DNA of 64,000 nt from an uncultured Flavobacterium sp. (GCF_943913405.1 NZ_CALTYA010000002.1:1-64000); one strand, 5' to 3'; positions 35,202 to 44,747 are shown, numbered from the stretch's first letter. The notes: generated by a model from the letters alone, not told the origin. Numbers and translations: made by a program.

Positions 35202-36133
35202 TTGGGCTTAAAATTAAAAACATAAAAACTGCCGATCAAAACAGGAATCACGACATTCAAAAACCACATTAAGGTAGTGATAAAAACGACAATCCATTCA
35301 TTGACGCCTAGAATTCCGAAGAAATAAACGGCGACGCTTCCTTTTACGGCGAAATCTAAAAACTGAAAAGTAGGCAGTGAAGACGCTAGAAAATAAACGC
35401 TCGTAATTGTCGCCATCAGCTCAAAATAAGGCAGATTCACATCGAACACCAGAAATAAAAAATAATATTGGTGCGAAAATATCAAGTATCTGAAGATTGC
35501 CAAAAGAATATTTTTCTGATGGATTTTCTTCGGAATTTCGTTTATTTTCTTGAATAATTTATCGAGCGAATATCCTTTAACCGTAATCTTTTTCAATGCA
35601 AAAAGAACAATCAGAGTGATTCCTGAAATTGCTAAAACTAGCAAAATAGTGTTCGGCGAAACTACAGAGAATTTGTAATTAAAATAAAGCAATCCTAAAA
35701 AGCCGAAAATAATGGTCAGCACCATCTGGATCCCGTTGCAAATCAAGTTGATAAATACGACTTTCTTCGCTTTGCTTTTTTCAAAATATAATGCTTTTGC
35801 TCCATATTCCCCGATTCCGTTAGGCGTAAAAATTGAAGCTGTCAAAGCGGCTAGAACTTGCTCTGTTGCTTTGCCTAGAGAAATTTTTTGAATTACTTGA
35901 GCCAGATTCTGCCACTTAAGAATCTCGAAAAAGCGATTAAAAAAGCTAAAGGATAAAATAAATAATATCCCAAAAAAGGACTTTTTCTTGTCTAAAAGTT
36001 CTAGAAATTTCTTCCAATCTAACTTGTCATTATTTGCCAACTGGCTGTAAATAAAATAAAAAGCGCCACCGACAATCAAAATTTTGACGATGAGAATGAT
36101 AAAGTTCTTGCTTTTTTTGGAGATTGAAAACAT
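35189..36133 (-). CDS. UPF0104/AglD-type integral membrane protein (flippase-like)
   Basis: 314 aa with about eight membrane helices. FTPNGIGEYGAKALYF and the C-terminal LPTFQFLDFAVKGSV fit the lysylphosphatidylglycerol synthase transmembrane-region/UPF0104 family, often found beside glycosyltransferases. It is the first gene of the pair with the GT2 enzyme and may help move or build a lipid-linked glycan. TACTTTTG (+ strand 36139-36146) lies 5 bp before the ATG, so its mRNA may be leaderless. Confidence 0.85.
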   Translation of the reverse strand: MFSISKKSKNFIILIVKILIVGGAFYFIYSQLANNDKLDWKKFLELLDKKKSFFGILFILSFSFFNRFFEILKWQNLAQVIQKISLGKATEQVLAALTASIFTPNGIGEYGAKALYFEKSKAKKVVFINLICNGIQMVLTIIFGFLGLLYFNYKFSVVSPNTILLVLAISGITLIVLFALKKITVKGYSLDKLFKKINEIPKKIHQKNILLAIFRYLIFSHQYYFLFLVFDVNLPYFELMATITSVYFLASSLPTFQFLDFAVKGSVAVYFFGILGVNEWIVVFITTLMWFLNVVIPVLIGSFYVFNFKPKWKS

Positions 36134-36138
36134 GTGTG

Positions 36139-36146
36139 CAAAAGTA
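36139..36146 (-). promoter_or_regulatory. Promoter -7 element of flippase-like gene
   Basis: Minus-strand TACTTTTG (TAnnTTTG), five bases before the ATG at 36133. Confidence 0.6.
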
Positions 36147-36319
36147 ACTTAAATTAAAGCAATAAAATGGCTTGTTTTTCAGCAGAAACATGCAGTTCAA
36201 AGATTTTTTTGGCAGTTCATCGATTAAATGGCCAAATCTAAAAATATGGAAGTTGGAAATCTAGACATGAAGGATAGAACTTTTAGATTTGTTTTTATTA
36301 ATACTTAAAAACGATATAC

Positions 36320-37024
36320 ATGAAAAAATTATTCGCCGAATTTTTTGGAACATTTTGGCTAGTTTTTGGAGGGTGCGGAAGCGCATTATTTGCTGCTGGA
36401 ATACCAGAATTAGGAATTGGCTTTGCCGGAGTAGCTTTAGCCTTTGGATTGACCGTCTTGACGATGGCTTATGCTGTTGGGCACATTTCTGGAGGCCATT
36501 TTAATCCTGCGGTTTCCTTTGGATTGTGGGCAGGCGGAAGATTTCCTGCTAAAGATTTAGCGCCTTATATTATTTCACAATTGATTGGCGGCATTGTTGC
36601 GGCAGCGGCTTTATATTTAATTGCATCCGGAAAAGACGGTTTTGGAATTGATCCAACAAAAGCAGGAGCATTTGCAGCAAATGGTTTTGACAATCTTTCG
36701 CCAACCGGATATTCGCTTCAGGCCGCTTTTGCTACAGAATTTCTGCTTACTTTTTTCTTCTTGATTATCATTTTAGGCGCAACCGATAAGTTTGCAAATT
36801 CAGCTTTTGCTGGCGTTGCCATCGGGCTCGGATTGACATTGATTCATCTTATCAGTATTCCAATTACAAATACATCTGTAAACCCTGCGCGATCTACATC
36901 ACAAGCTTTATTTGTCGGCGGTGAATATATTTCACAGCTTTGGCTCTTTTGGGTTGCACCGATTGGTGGCGCAATTTTAGCCGCATTTGCTTATAAATTT
37001 CTATTGCAAAAAGAGGAAAATTAA
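36320..37024 (+). CDS. aqpZ: Aquaporin Z-type water channel
   Basis: 234 aa with six membrane helices and the two NPA half-helix motifs (GGHFNPAVSFG at ~58-68 and TSVNPARSTSQ near 186). The selectivity filter suits a water channel: ISGGHFNP before the first NPA, and an Arg directly after the second. It sits in the inner membrane. Single gene with strong shared terminator. Confidence 0.95.
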   Translation: MKKLFAEFFGTFWLVFGGCGSALFAAGIPELGIGFAGVALAFGLTVLTMAYAVGHISGGHFNPAVSFGLWAGGRFPAKDLAPYIISQLIGGIVAAAALYLIASGKDGFGIDPTKAGAFAANGFDNLSPTGYSLQAAFATEFLLTFFFLIIILGATDKFANSAFAGVAIGLGLTLIHLISIPITNTSVNPARSTSQALFVGGEYISQLWLFWVAPIGGAILAAFAYKFLLQKEEN

Positions 37025-37035
37025 TTCTTTATACT

Positions 37036-37068
37036 AAAAAAGGCGAGATAAATATCTCGCCTTTTTTT
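37036..37068. terminator. Bidirectional terminator between aqpZ and the ATL gene
   Basis: 15-bp perfect arms (37036-37050 and 37053-37067) with A-run and T-run, two-base loop. Confidence 0.9.
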
Positions 37069-37400
37069 TATGAATTCAATTCAACCATAGGATCCCAAAA
37101 ATGTTTTTCGAAATCTATAATTTGATTCTCTTCTACTTTAATTCCTTCATTTTCCAGAAGCTGCTGCATTAAATTTGTTCCTTCAAAATGATGCTTTCCT
37201 GATAAAAGTCCTTTTCGATTTACGACTCTGTGTGCGGGAATATCTTCCATTTTGTGTGAGGCATTCATCGCCCAGCCTACCATTCTGGCAGAACCTGTGG
37301 CTCCTAAAAATCTAGCAATAGCTCCATACGAAGTTACTTTTCCATACGGAATTTGTCTTGCGACTTGATAAACTCTTTGGAAAAAATTTTCTTCTTTCAT
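37068..37400 (-). CDS. Alkyltransferase-like protein (ATL), MGMT family without the active Cys
   Basis: 110 aa, only the C-terminal half of an O6-alkylguanine transferase (PYGKVTSYGAIARFLG recognition helix). The family motif PCHRV reads IPAHRV, with Ala56 in place of the acceptor Cys. ATL proteins bind O6-alkylguanine and hand it to nucleotide excision repair rather than removing the alkyl group. Ends on the bidirectional terminator. Confidence 0.92.
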   Translation of the reverse strand: MKEENFFQRVYQVARQIPYGKVTSYGAIARFLGATGSARMVGWAMNASHKMEDIPAHRVVNRKGLLSGKHHFEGTNLMQQLLENEGIKVEENQIIDFEKHFWDPMVELNS

Positions 37401-37481
37401 TAACTAGATTTTTCAACTCAGATTTACATAGATTAAAAAAATAAAATAATTTCACGAATTTAAAATCTGTGAAATCTGTAT

Positions 37482-38108
37482 TTAATTTCGAAGTATCTTA
37501 ATCAGATTTACTATTGCAACCAAACCTGTTACCGAACCTAGAAAGTAGTTCATGTTTTGCATCATCCAAGTCGTTTTGTGTTCGATTCTCTTGAAAAAGA
37601 TGATATACAAATAGAAAATCGAAAACGATCCGATTACAACTCCCATGACGAACATGAAATTTGACAACGGAGCGAACTGAATGTGCCCGTTATTCGCCAA
37701 AGTTACGCTTACAAAAACAAAATAAGGAATCGGGAAAAAGTTCAATGCAGAAAGCAACATTCCTAAAAAAAAACGTCCTACTTTGGTACGAACTTTAGTA
37801 TCTTCGGCTTTCAGCTTTGGCTTTTTTGCTATAAAAAAGAAATAAATCGTGAGTAGCGAAAACAATGCGAGTCCTATTTCTTGAAGCATATAAATCAAGT
37901 CAGGACGGCTGTTTATCAATTTCGCAAAAGCAACAGCGATATAAGTCTGAAAAAAAATAACAACAAGCGCTCCTGCTACAAAAATCAGCGCCCTCGACCT
38001 TCCGTCGCGAACACTAATTTTAGCCGCCGTCATGTTAATCAGCCCCGGAAGTGCAATTCCAACAGCCGACAAAAGCAGTCCCCACAACAGCGCCATCACA
38101 ATCGCCAT
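37482..38108 (-). CDS. LysE-family exporter
   Basis: 208 aa with six membrane helices. The N-terminal half (ALPGLINMTAAKISVRDGRSRALIFVAGALVVIFFQ) matches the LysE/RhtB amino-acid exporter family. The substrate is unknown. It follows trmB with one base between the genes, so they are cotranscribed. Confidence 0.85.
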   Translation of the reverse strand: MAIVMALLWGLLLSAVGIALPGLINMTAAKISVRDGRSRALIFVAGALVVIFFQTYIAVAFAKLINSRPDLIYMLQEIGLALFSLLTIYFFFIAKKPKLKAEDTKVRTKVGRFFLGMLLSALNFFPIPYFVFVSVTLANNGHIQFAPLSNFMFVMGVVIGSFSIFYLYIIFFKRIEHKTTWMMQNMNYFLGSVTGLVAIVNLIKILRN

Positions 38109-38109
38109 A

Positions 38110-38784
38110 TTATTTTATTTTAAATCTAATATAGGTAATTGCTTTGTTAATTTCCAAATATTGTTTCTCATAAAATGTCTGAATGCTTGTAACTTCCTCT
38201 GGACTTCCTTCATTTTTATACACGTTATGATTTGCATACAAAACTTCGTGGCCTTCGCCGTGAAGCAATCCAAGCGTGTAACCGTGCATAAATTCGCTAT
38301 CGGTTTTCAAGTTCATTACGCCGTCTGGCTTCAAGATTTTTTTATACAACTGCAAGAATTCAGAATTCGTCATTCTGTGTTTCGTACGCTTGTATTTAAT
38401 CTGCGGATCTGGAAAAGTAATCCAAATTTCGTCGACTTCATTTTCTGCAAAAACGTAGTTGATCAGCTCAATCTGAGTTCTTACAAATGCTACATTATGC
38501 AAGCCATCTTCCACAGCAGTCTTGGCGCCGCGCCAAAAGCGAGCTCCTTTTATATCAATCCCAACAAAGTTTTTGTTCGGATATTTTTCTGCCAAACCAA
38601 CAGAATATTCGCCTTTTCCGCAACCCAATTCTAAGATAATCGGATTGTCATTTTTGAAAAAGTCAGCATTCCATTTTCCTCTTAACGGAAATTGGCCACC
38701 CACAACTTCTTCTCTAGTTGGTTGAAAAACGTTCTCAAACGTCGCGTTTTCCTTAAATCGCTTTAATTTATTTTTACTTCCCAC
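38110..38784 (-). CDS. trmB: tRNA (guanine46-N7)-methyltransferase
   Basis: 224 aa. LELGCGKGEYSVGLAEKYP (AdoMet site), FVGIDIKGARFWRGAK and WITFPDPQIKYKRTKHRM (PDPWxKxRHxKRR-like motif) are the TrmB signature. It makes m7G46 in tRNAs. First gene of a pair with a LysE-type exporter. Confidence 0.94.
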   Translation of the reverse strand: MGSKNKLKRFKENATFENVFQPTREEVVGGQFPLRGKWNADFFKNDNPIILELGCGKGEYSVGLAEKYPNKNFVGIDIKGARFWRGAKTAVEDGLHNVAFVRTQIELINYVFAENEVDEIWITFPDPQIKYKRTKHRMTNSEFLQLYKKILKPDGVMNLKTDSEFMHGYTLGLLHGEGHEVLYANHNVYKNEGSPEEVTSIQTFYEKQYLEINKAITYIRFKIK

Positions 38785-38937
38785 GGCTAAATTTAAAATT
38801 TTGGTAAAATTAAGGAAATATATATGAACTGAATTACTTTTATCTTCGATGATGTTCTTTTAATTTGAAACGCCAATACGTTTTAAAAAATCAAGAAGAA
38901 TAAATGACTATTTTTAACCTGTAAAGCATCACGAAAC

Positions 38938-40002
38938 TTGGAAACTCAAAAGAAAAACATTCTTGTAGCGCCTTTAAATTGGGGACTTGGCCACGCCACA
39001 CGTTGCATTCCGATCATTGAAGCTTTAGAAAACAACGGCTATAACCCGATTATCGCTTCTGACGGAGTTGCCTTAAAAATGCTCCAAAAAGAATTTCCGC
39101 ACTTAAAATCTTTAGAACTTCCATCTTACCACATCGAATATGCCAAAAATGGCGCTTTCTTTAAATGGAAAATGCTTTTGAACGCTCCGAAAATGCTTGA
39201 AGCGATTTATGAAGAAAAAAAAATCATCAAGAAATGGATCAAGGAATTCGAATTATCCGGAATTATTTCTGACAATCGACTTGGTGTTCATTCCAAGAAA
39301 ATTCCGTCTGTTTTTATTACGCACCAATTAAACGTCTTGACCGGAAATACTACTTGGATTTCAAGCAAAATGCACCAGCAGATTATCAAAAAATTTAATC
39401 AATGTTGGGTTCCTGATGTCGAAACAAAGCCAAATCTTACTGGAAAATTGGGTCATTTGGAAAACCCAGATTCCAATATAAAATACATTGGTCCGTTGAG
39501 CCGTCTGCACAAAAAAACCGTTTCGAAAAAGTATGATCTGATGGTTATTCTTTCTGGTCCAGAACCTCAGCGCGGCATGCTTGAAGAACAATTAAAAAAT
39601 GAAATGCTTACTTTTAAAGGAGAGGCAATTTTTATAAAAGGAAAAATTGAGCCAGAGCAAAAAATAGAACAGTTTGGAAATGTGACTTATTACAATTTCA
39701 TGAACACCGAAGAGCTTGAAAACACTTTTAATGAAAGTGAAATTGTGCTTTGCCGTTCAGGCTACACTACCATTATGGATTTGGCACAATTAGGAAAAAA
39801 AGCTTTTTTCATTCCAACTCCAGGACAATATGAGCAAGAATATTTGGCTAAAAAATTGAAGAAAGAAGGATTGGTTCCGTTTTCAAAACAAGCCGATTTC
39901 AAGATTGAAAAGCTCATGGAAATTGATCTTTTCAAAGGCTTGAAAAACTTTGGAACTGATATAACTTGGAATAAATTATTTTGTCTTTTCGAGGGTAAAT
40001 GA
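38938..40002 (+). CDS. MurG-like glycosyltransferase, TTG start
   Basis: 354 aa GT-B enzyme. The N-terminal NILVAPLNWGLGHATRCIPII is the acceptor-side loop, and LCRSGYTTIMDLAQLGKKAFFIPTPGQYEQEYLA is the nucleotide-sugar-binding motif of GT1/GT28 enzymes. Acceptor unknown. The frame has an in-frame stop at 38905-38907, and the only start before the conserved N terminus is TTG at 38938. The 3' end overlaps the convergent histidine kinase gene by 27 bp. Confidence 0.85.
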   Translation: METQKKNILVAPLNWGLGHATRCIPIIEALENNGYNPIIASDGVALKMLQKEFPHLKSLELPSYHIEYAKNGAFFKWKMLLNAPKMLEAIYEEKKIIKKWIKEFELSGIISDNRLGVHSKKIPSVFITHQLNVLTGNTTWISSKMHQQIIKKFNQCWVPDVETKPNLTGKLGHLENPDSNIKYIGPLSRLHKKTVSKKYDLMVILSGPEPQRGMLEEQLKNEMLTFKGEAIFIKGKIEPEQKIEQFGNVTYYNFMNTEELENTFNESEIVLCRSGYTTIMDLAQLGKKAFFIPTPGQYEQEYLAKKLKKEGLVPFSKQADFKIEKLMEIDLFKGLKNFGTDITWNKLFCLFEGK

Positions 40003-41019
40003 GAATTCTGACCCCTTGCCTACTTGGCTTTCCACATACATCTTTTCATCGTGAGCTTCAATAATATGCTTCACGATGGAAAGTCCAAGTCCAGAACCGC
40101 CTTCGCTTCTGGCACCGCTTTTATCGACACGATAAAAACGCTCAAAAAGCCTTGGAATGTGATGTTTCTCGATTCCGTCGCCGTTGTCCATGACTCTGAC
40201 GATGACTTTATTATTTACTAAATCTTCTACGCTGACTTCAGTTGTTCCATCGTCTTTGCCATATTTTATTGAGTTGACGACAAGATTCGTGACAACCTGC
40301 TGGATTTTTTCTTTGTCGCCATAAACATAAATCGGCTTTACATATTTGGCATCAAACATCAGCAGGATATTTTTCTCTGAAGCTTTCATTTCGAGCAAAT
40401 CAAATACATTTTGGATTACTTCGAGAATATCAAATCTGCTGTTCACTAAATTCAATTCGCCGGCTTCCAGCTTTGTAATCATATCCAAATCTTGAACTAT
40501 GATTATCAATCTTTCTACACCTTTTTCAGCTCGTTGCAGGTATTTTTTACGGATTGTTTTGTCTTTCATTCCGCCATCTAAAAGCGTCGAAAGATAACCT
40601 TGAACAGTAAAAAGAGGCGTTTTTAATTCATGAGAAACGTTTCCGATAAACTCGCGTCGGTATTCTTCACGTACTTTTAAAGTCTCGATTTCAAGTTTTT
40701 TATCGGTCGCGAATTTTTTGACTTGTTTTGTCAAGGTCGCCATGTCAGTAGTAATTGGCTGCGACCTGAAATTGGTCGATTCTAAGAGAGAAACGTCGTC
40801 ATAGATTTTCTTCACTCTTCGATAAATGAATCTTTCGACGCGATATTGAATTACGAAGAAAGAAAAAACGGCTATCGAAAAAGCGAAAACAAAACAGAAT
40901 TTCCAAGAAAAAGTAAAGAAAAATGCAGTCAGAATCGCTGCTAATCCTGTTGCGAAAAAGGTAATATACAGCGATGATTTTACTGCAAAACGATAGGTTT
41001 TCTTGAAACTTACAGCCAT
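39976..41019 (-). CDS. PhoR-type sensor histidine kinase
   Basis: 347 aa. Two N-terminal membrane helices (~12-58) enclose almost no periplasmic loop, so it probably senses something in the membrane or via a partner. The HisKA domain has FIGNVSHELKTPL with phospho-acceptor His130. The HATPase domain has NLVVNSIKYG (N box), VMDNGDGIE (G1) and GGSGLGLSIVKHI (G2). It overlaps the response regulator by one base. The small sensor and PhoB-like partner suggest a phosphate-type system. Confidence 0.92.
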   Translation of the reverse strand: MAVSFKKTYRFAVKSSLYITFFATGLAAILTAFFFTFSWKFCFVFAFSIAVFSFFVIQYRVERFIYRRVKKIYDDVSLLESTNFRSQPITTDMATLTKQVKKFATDKKLEIETLKVREEYRREFIGNVSHELKTPLFTVQGYLSTLLDGGMKDKTIRKKYLQRAEKGVERLIIIVQDLDMITKLEAGELNLVNSRFDILEVIQNVFDLLEMKASEKNILLMFDAKYVKPIYVYGDKEKIQQVVTNLVVNSIKYGKDDGTTEVSVEDLVNNKVIVRVMDNGDGIEKHHIPRLFERFYRVDKSGARSEGGSGLGLSIVKHIIEAHDEKMYVESQVGKGSEFSFTLEKTK

Positions 41020-41702
41020 TAAACTTCTAATTTATAGCCAACTCCTTTGATGGTTTTAAACAATTCTTCTCCGATTTTTTCTCTTAATTTGCGAATGTGA
41101 ACGTCGATTGTTCTGCCGCCGACGATTACTTCATTTCCCCAAACTTTGTCTAAAATCTCTTCTCTTTTGAAAACTTTTCCTGGTTTTGAAGCTAAAAGAT
41201 AGAATAATTCAAATTCTTTTCTTGGCAATACAATTTCTCTTCCGTCTTGAACTATTTTATATTCTTCGCGGTTGATTTCGATGCCACCGACATTTAAAGT
41301 TTCTGAGTTTTGCTCGTCTTCCTTCAATCTTCTCAACAATGCTTTAACTTTACTTACCAATAACTTTGGCTTAATTGGTTTTGTAATATAATCATCAGCT
41401 CCGGCGTCAAAACCGGCAACTTGAGAATAATCTTCGCTTCTTGCGGTTAAAAAAGTAATGATGACATTGCTTAATTCAGGAAGTTTTCTGATGTTTTCAC
41501 AAGCTTCCATTCCGTCCATTTCTGGCATCATGACATCCATAATTATCAAGTGTGGCAATTCTTTTTTTGCTTTCTGAATCGCTTCCTTGCCATTGCTTGC
41601 TGTAGAAATCTGATAGCCTTCTTGCGTCAGATTATAACCTACGATCTCTAGAATGTCCTGCTCATCATCAACCAATAAAATCTTAATGTCTTTCTTTTTC
41701 AT
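41019..41702 (-). CDS. PhoB/OmpR-family response regulator
   Basis: 227 aa. The receiver domain carries VDDEQD, phospho-acceptor Asp56 (IMDVMMPEMDG), Thr/Ser switch in FLTARSED and Lys in ITKPIKP. The winged-helix output domain (~130-225; GGRTIDVHIRKLREKIG recognition helix) binds direct repeats. It is first in the operon with the kinase. It diverges from the TonB-dependent receptor, and an array of 11-bp-phased hexamers in between (41786-41846) is a good candidate binding site. Confidence 0.94.
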   Translation of the reverse strand: MKKKDIKILLVDDEQDILEIVGYNLTQEGYQISTASNGKEAIQKAKKELPHLIIMDVMMPEMDGMEACENIRKLPELSNVIITFLTARSEDYSQVAGFDAGADDYITKPIKPKLLVSKVKALLRRLKEDEQNSETLNVGGIEINREEYKIVQDGREIVLPRKEFELFYLLASKPGKVFKREEILDKVWGNEVIVGGRTIDVHIRKLREKIGEELFKTIKGVGYKLEV

Positions 41703-41785
41703 CTTTGGGAAAAATTATGCGTTTAGCGGTTGTAAATGTAAATATAAAACAAAAGGATTATATGTGTTAACCGTAATTTAATCTG

Positions 41786-41846
41786 GTAACAATTTAGTAA
41801 AGTTAATGAAACTTAATAGTAACAGGTGAGTAACATGAACTTTACA
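41786..41846. promoter_or_regulatory. Six 11-bp-phased GTAACA-like hexamers (candidate response-regulator boxes)
   Basis: Starting at 41786, 41797, 41808, 41819, 41830 and 41841 the hexamers read GTAACA, GTAAAG, GAAACT, GTAACA, GTAACA and TTTACA. An 11-bp step is the usual spacing for PhoB/OmpR tandem half-sites. The array lies between the divergent response regulator and TonB-dependent receptor genes and ends 8 bp before a weak -7 element (TTTCTTTG, 41855-41862). Confidence 0.65.
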
Positions 41847-41886
41847 GCGCAGGTGTTTCTTTGCGCAAAATTAAAGAACACAACAA

Positions 41887-44661
41887 ATGAAAATTAAACT
41901 TTTATTCATCACCTTATTGCTTAGCACTCTTGGATTTGCACAAAGCAAAGGTACAATTTCTGGAACTATTACAGATAAGGACTTGAATAACGAATCACTT
42001 CCTTTTGCGAATGTAACTGTTAAAGGAACAAACAATTCAAAACAGACCGACATTGACGGAAAGTATTCTATCGAATTAAAGCCGGGAGCTTATGTTTTGG
42101 TTTTTAGCTTTCTTGGATATGAATCTCAAGAAGAAAAAATCACGATTGCCGCTGGAGAAAAAAAGACAGTCAACAAGTCTTTGAGCTCTGGAAGCGTTAG
42201 TCTTGAAGATGTCGTTATTGAATCTATTCAAAGCAGAGAAAAAGAAACGGCTTTATTGCTAGAACAAAAAAACGCTGTTGAAATCAAGCAAAGTATCGGC
42301 GCGCAAGAACTTTCAAGAAAAGGCGTAAGCGATGTTGAAGAAGGCTTGACAAAAATCACCGGAATCACAAAAGTAGACGGAAGAGGTATTTTTGTAAGAG
42401 GTTTGGAAGATCGTTACAATAATTTATTGATAAACGGTTTGGCTGTGCCATCAAACAATCCTTTTAAGAAAATTATTCCTTTAGATTTGTTTCCAACGGA
42501 TATTGTTAGCGTTATTGAAACTTACAAAACATTCAACACTAATATTTATGGCGATTTTGCTGGTGGAACTTTTGACATTGTAACGGCAAGAGGAAATAAA
42601 AGCATGACGAAGATTAATATCGGAACAAGCTTTACTACAAATAATAATTTAAAGAAGTTTTTAATTTCTGAAGACGGAAATTCTACTGGAGACTTTTTTG
42701 GATTTTCAGGAAACGAAAGAGACATGCCTTCAGTTATGGCAGGAATTCCTAGAAGAAAAGATTTTACTGCTGAAGAATCACAAAATCAATTTGGATCAGG
42801 ATTTAATGTAGAAGAAGAAATTGCTCCGTTAAACACAAGCTTGGGAATATTACATTCTGAAAAATTCAATTTAAAAAACAACAATACTTTCAATTATTTA
42901 TTTTCAATCAACTATGACAATAAATATCAAGTAAGAGAAGGCGTTGACCGTTTTTTTACTCCAGGTCAAGGAAATTACAGCAATGATTTGTACAACAAAC
43001 AATACAAATTCACTACAAATTCGTCATTGTTAGGCGTTTTAAATTATAAAACTGACAGATTTACTTTGACTTCAAATACTTTCTATTTGAAGACTACTGA
43101 AAACATGATTCAAGACCAATTAGGTTATACAAATGGCGCTGCAACTAACACAAGCGCATTCATCAGATTAAACCAATTGACTGAAACTTCTTTCTTTAAC
43201 TCACAATTATTGGCTACTTATAAATTGACTGCCGACGAAAGACAAGAAATTAAAGCTGGAGCTTCTTATACAAAAACAACTTTTGAATTACCAGACAGAA
43301 AATCTTTCAGCGGTTTCAAACAAGATGATGAAACTACAGGAATCAATTATAGCGGAAACAGCTTGCTTAGACAATATTTTGATATCAGCGGTAAATTTTA
43401 TGCTTCTGGAATGGTAGAATACAACTGGAAATTTGGAAATGAAGATATTACAAAAGCAAACAAATTGACAGCAGGATACAATGGTTATATGAATGACATG
43501 GAATCTAGCTACAGATTTGCAAAGTCAAATAGAGGCGCTAGCGGTAACAACCAAGTAGCATTTCCAACAAACACACCTGATGACGTATTCAAATCAGCAA
43601 TTCAAAATTCTGATTTTTACTATAGTGATGCTTCAAATTCAACTTATCAAGCAAAACTTAAGGAATTTGTAAACGCTGGTTATGTTGATTTAGCTTTGAA
43701 ATTTGGAGAATCTTACGAACTTAACATTGGAGCAAGAGTAGAACAAAGCAGCAAAGAAACAAAATATAGAGAACAAGGTAGTTTTGATGATCCATTGCTT
43801 GTTAAAAAAACAGACAATGTAGATTTATTGCCATCGCTTAACATGAAATATAAAGTTAGTGATGCTTCAAACTTAAGATTCAGTGCTTCAAAAACTATTA
43901 CAAGACCTGTAATTATGGAAGCTTTCCCTCTAGAATTTGTTAATCTTGATGGAACAATCGAAAACGGAAATTCAGATATTGTAAACAGTGACAACTATAA
44001 TGTTGATTTGAAGTATGAAATATTCCCAACAAACAAGGAATTATTCGCTGTGACAGCTTTCTCAAAATACCTGCAAAACCCAATTGAAAGAATTTTCATG
44101 AACTCAGCAGGTAGCGGAGGTCAGATCATGTCTTATGCTAACTCTAAAAAAGCATTGCTATTAGGAGCTGAACTTGAATTTTTAGTGCAATTGGACAGAG
44201 TTTCACAATCACTTAAAGACTTGTCATTAGGTTTCAATACTTCAGTAATGTACACTAAAGTAACCAATGACAATGTTGTTGAAACTGATAATGAAAGACA
44301 ACTTCAAGGTGCTTCTCCGTGGCTTATCAATGCAGATTTAAAATATGAATTTGATTTCAGCGAATCTTGGAGTAATACGGTTTCATTGGTTTATAATGTT
44401 TATGGCAAAAGAATTTTTGCAGTAGGAACACAACGATTAGACCACTATTATGAAATGCCATTCAACAAGCTTGATTTTATTTGGAACAGTAAATTATCTT
44501 CAAATTGGGATTTGAAATTTGCTGCAGAAAACCTTCTGAATCCTAAATATAAAATTGAGATGGGCGATAAAAGCAAGATCGATATTACAGAAAGCGACCT
44601 TACTGTAAAAGATTATAAAAAAGGAGTTGGTTTCTCTTTAAACCTGGCTTATACTTTCTAA
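41887..44661 (+). CDS. TonB-dependent outer-membrane receptor
   Basis: 924 aa. Signal peptide (MKIKLLFITLLLSTLGFAQ), an N-terminal carboxypeptidase-regulatory-like domain (~23-105; GTISGTITDKD to FSFLGYES), a plug domain (~110-240; GVSDVEEGLTKITGI, GIFVRGLEDRYNNLLINGL) and a 22-strand barrel ending in aromatic Phe (LNLAYTF). No SusD gene is adjacent; instead a beta-strand-rich lipoprotein follows. With a PhoB/PhoR-type pair divergent and phased boxes in the promoter, uptake of a phosphate-related or other scarce nutrient is plausible but unproven. Confidence 0.93.
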   Translation: MKIKLLFITLLLSTLGFAQSKGTISGTITDKDLNNESLPFANVTVKGTNNSKQTDIDGKYSIELKPGAYVLVFSFLGYESQEEKITIAAGEKKTVNKSLSSGSVSLEDVVIESIQSREKETALLLEQKNAVEIKQSIGAQELSRKGVSDVEEGLTKITGITKVDGRGIFVRGLEDRYNNLLINGLAVPSNNPFKKIIPLDLFPTDIVSVIETYKTFNTNIYGDFAGGTFDIVTARGNKSMTKINIGTSFTTNNNLKKFLISEDGNSTGDFFGFSGNERDMPSVMAGIPRRKDFTAEESQNQFGSGFNVEEEIAPLNTSLGILHSEKFNLKNNNTFNYLFSINYDNKYQVREGVDRFFTPGQGNYSNDLYNKQYKFTTNSSLLGVLNYKTDRFTLTSNTFYLKTTENMIQDQLGYTNGAATNTSAFIRLNQLTETSFFNSQLLATYKLTADERQEIKAGASYTKTTFELPDRKSFSGFKQDDETTGINYSGNSLLRQYFDISGKFYASGMVEYNWKFGNEDITKANKLTAGYNGYMNDMESSYRFAKSNRGASGNNQVAFPTNTPDDVFKSAIQNSDFYYSDASNSTYQAKLKEFVNAGYVDLALKFGESYELNIGARVEQSSKETKYREQGSFDDPLLVKKTDNVDLLPSLNMKYKVSDASNLRFSASKTITRPVIMEAFPLEFVNLDGTIENGNSDIVNSDNYNVDLKYEIFPTNKELFAVTAFSKYLQNPIERIFMNSAGSGGQIMSYANSKKALLLGAELEFLVQLDRVSQSLKDLSLGFNTSVMYTKVTNDNVVETDNERQLQGASPWLINADLKYEFDFSESWSNTVSLVYNVYGKRIFAVGTQRLDHYYEMPFNKLDFIWNSKLSSNWDLKFAAENLLNPKYKIEMGDKSKIDITESDLTVKDYKKGVGFSLNLAYTF

Positions 44662-44666
44662 TCGAG

Positions 44667-44716
44667 TTAACATTAAAGAAACCTTTTGTTATCTCTCTGG
44701 TTACCATTTGATAACC
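44667..44716. promoter_or_regulatory. Second array of 11-bp-phased hexamers
   Basis: Hexamers at 44667, 44678, 44689, 44700 and 44711 read TTAACA, GAAACC, TTATCT, GTTACC and ATAACC, resembling the array upstream of the TonB-dependent receptor. A TAGATTTG -7 element follows at 44748-44755, upstream of the lipoprotein gene. Confidence 0.5.
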
Positions 44717-44747
44717 TTTAGCTATGATACCAAAAATATTTAACATC

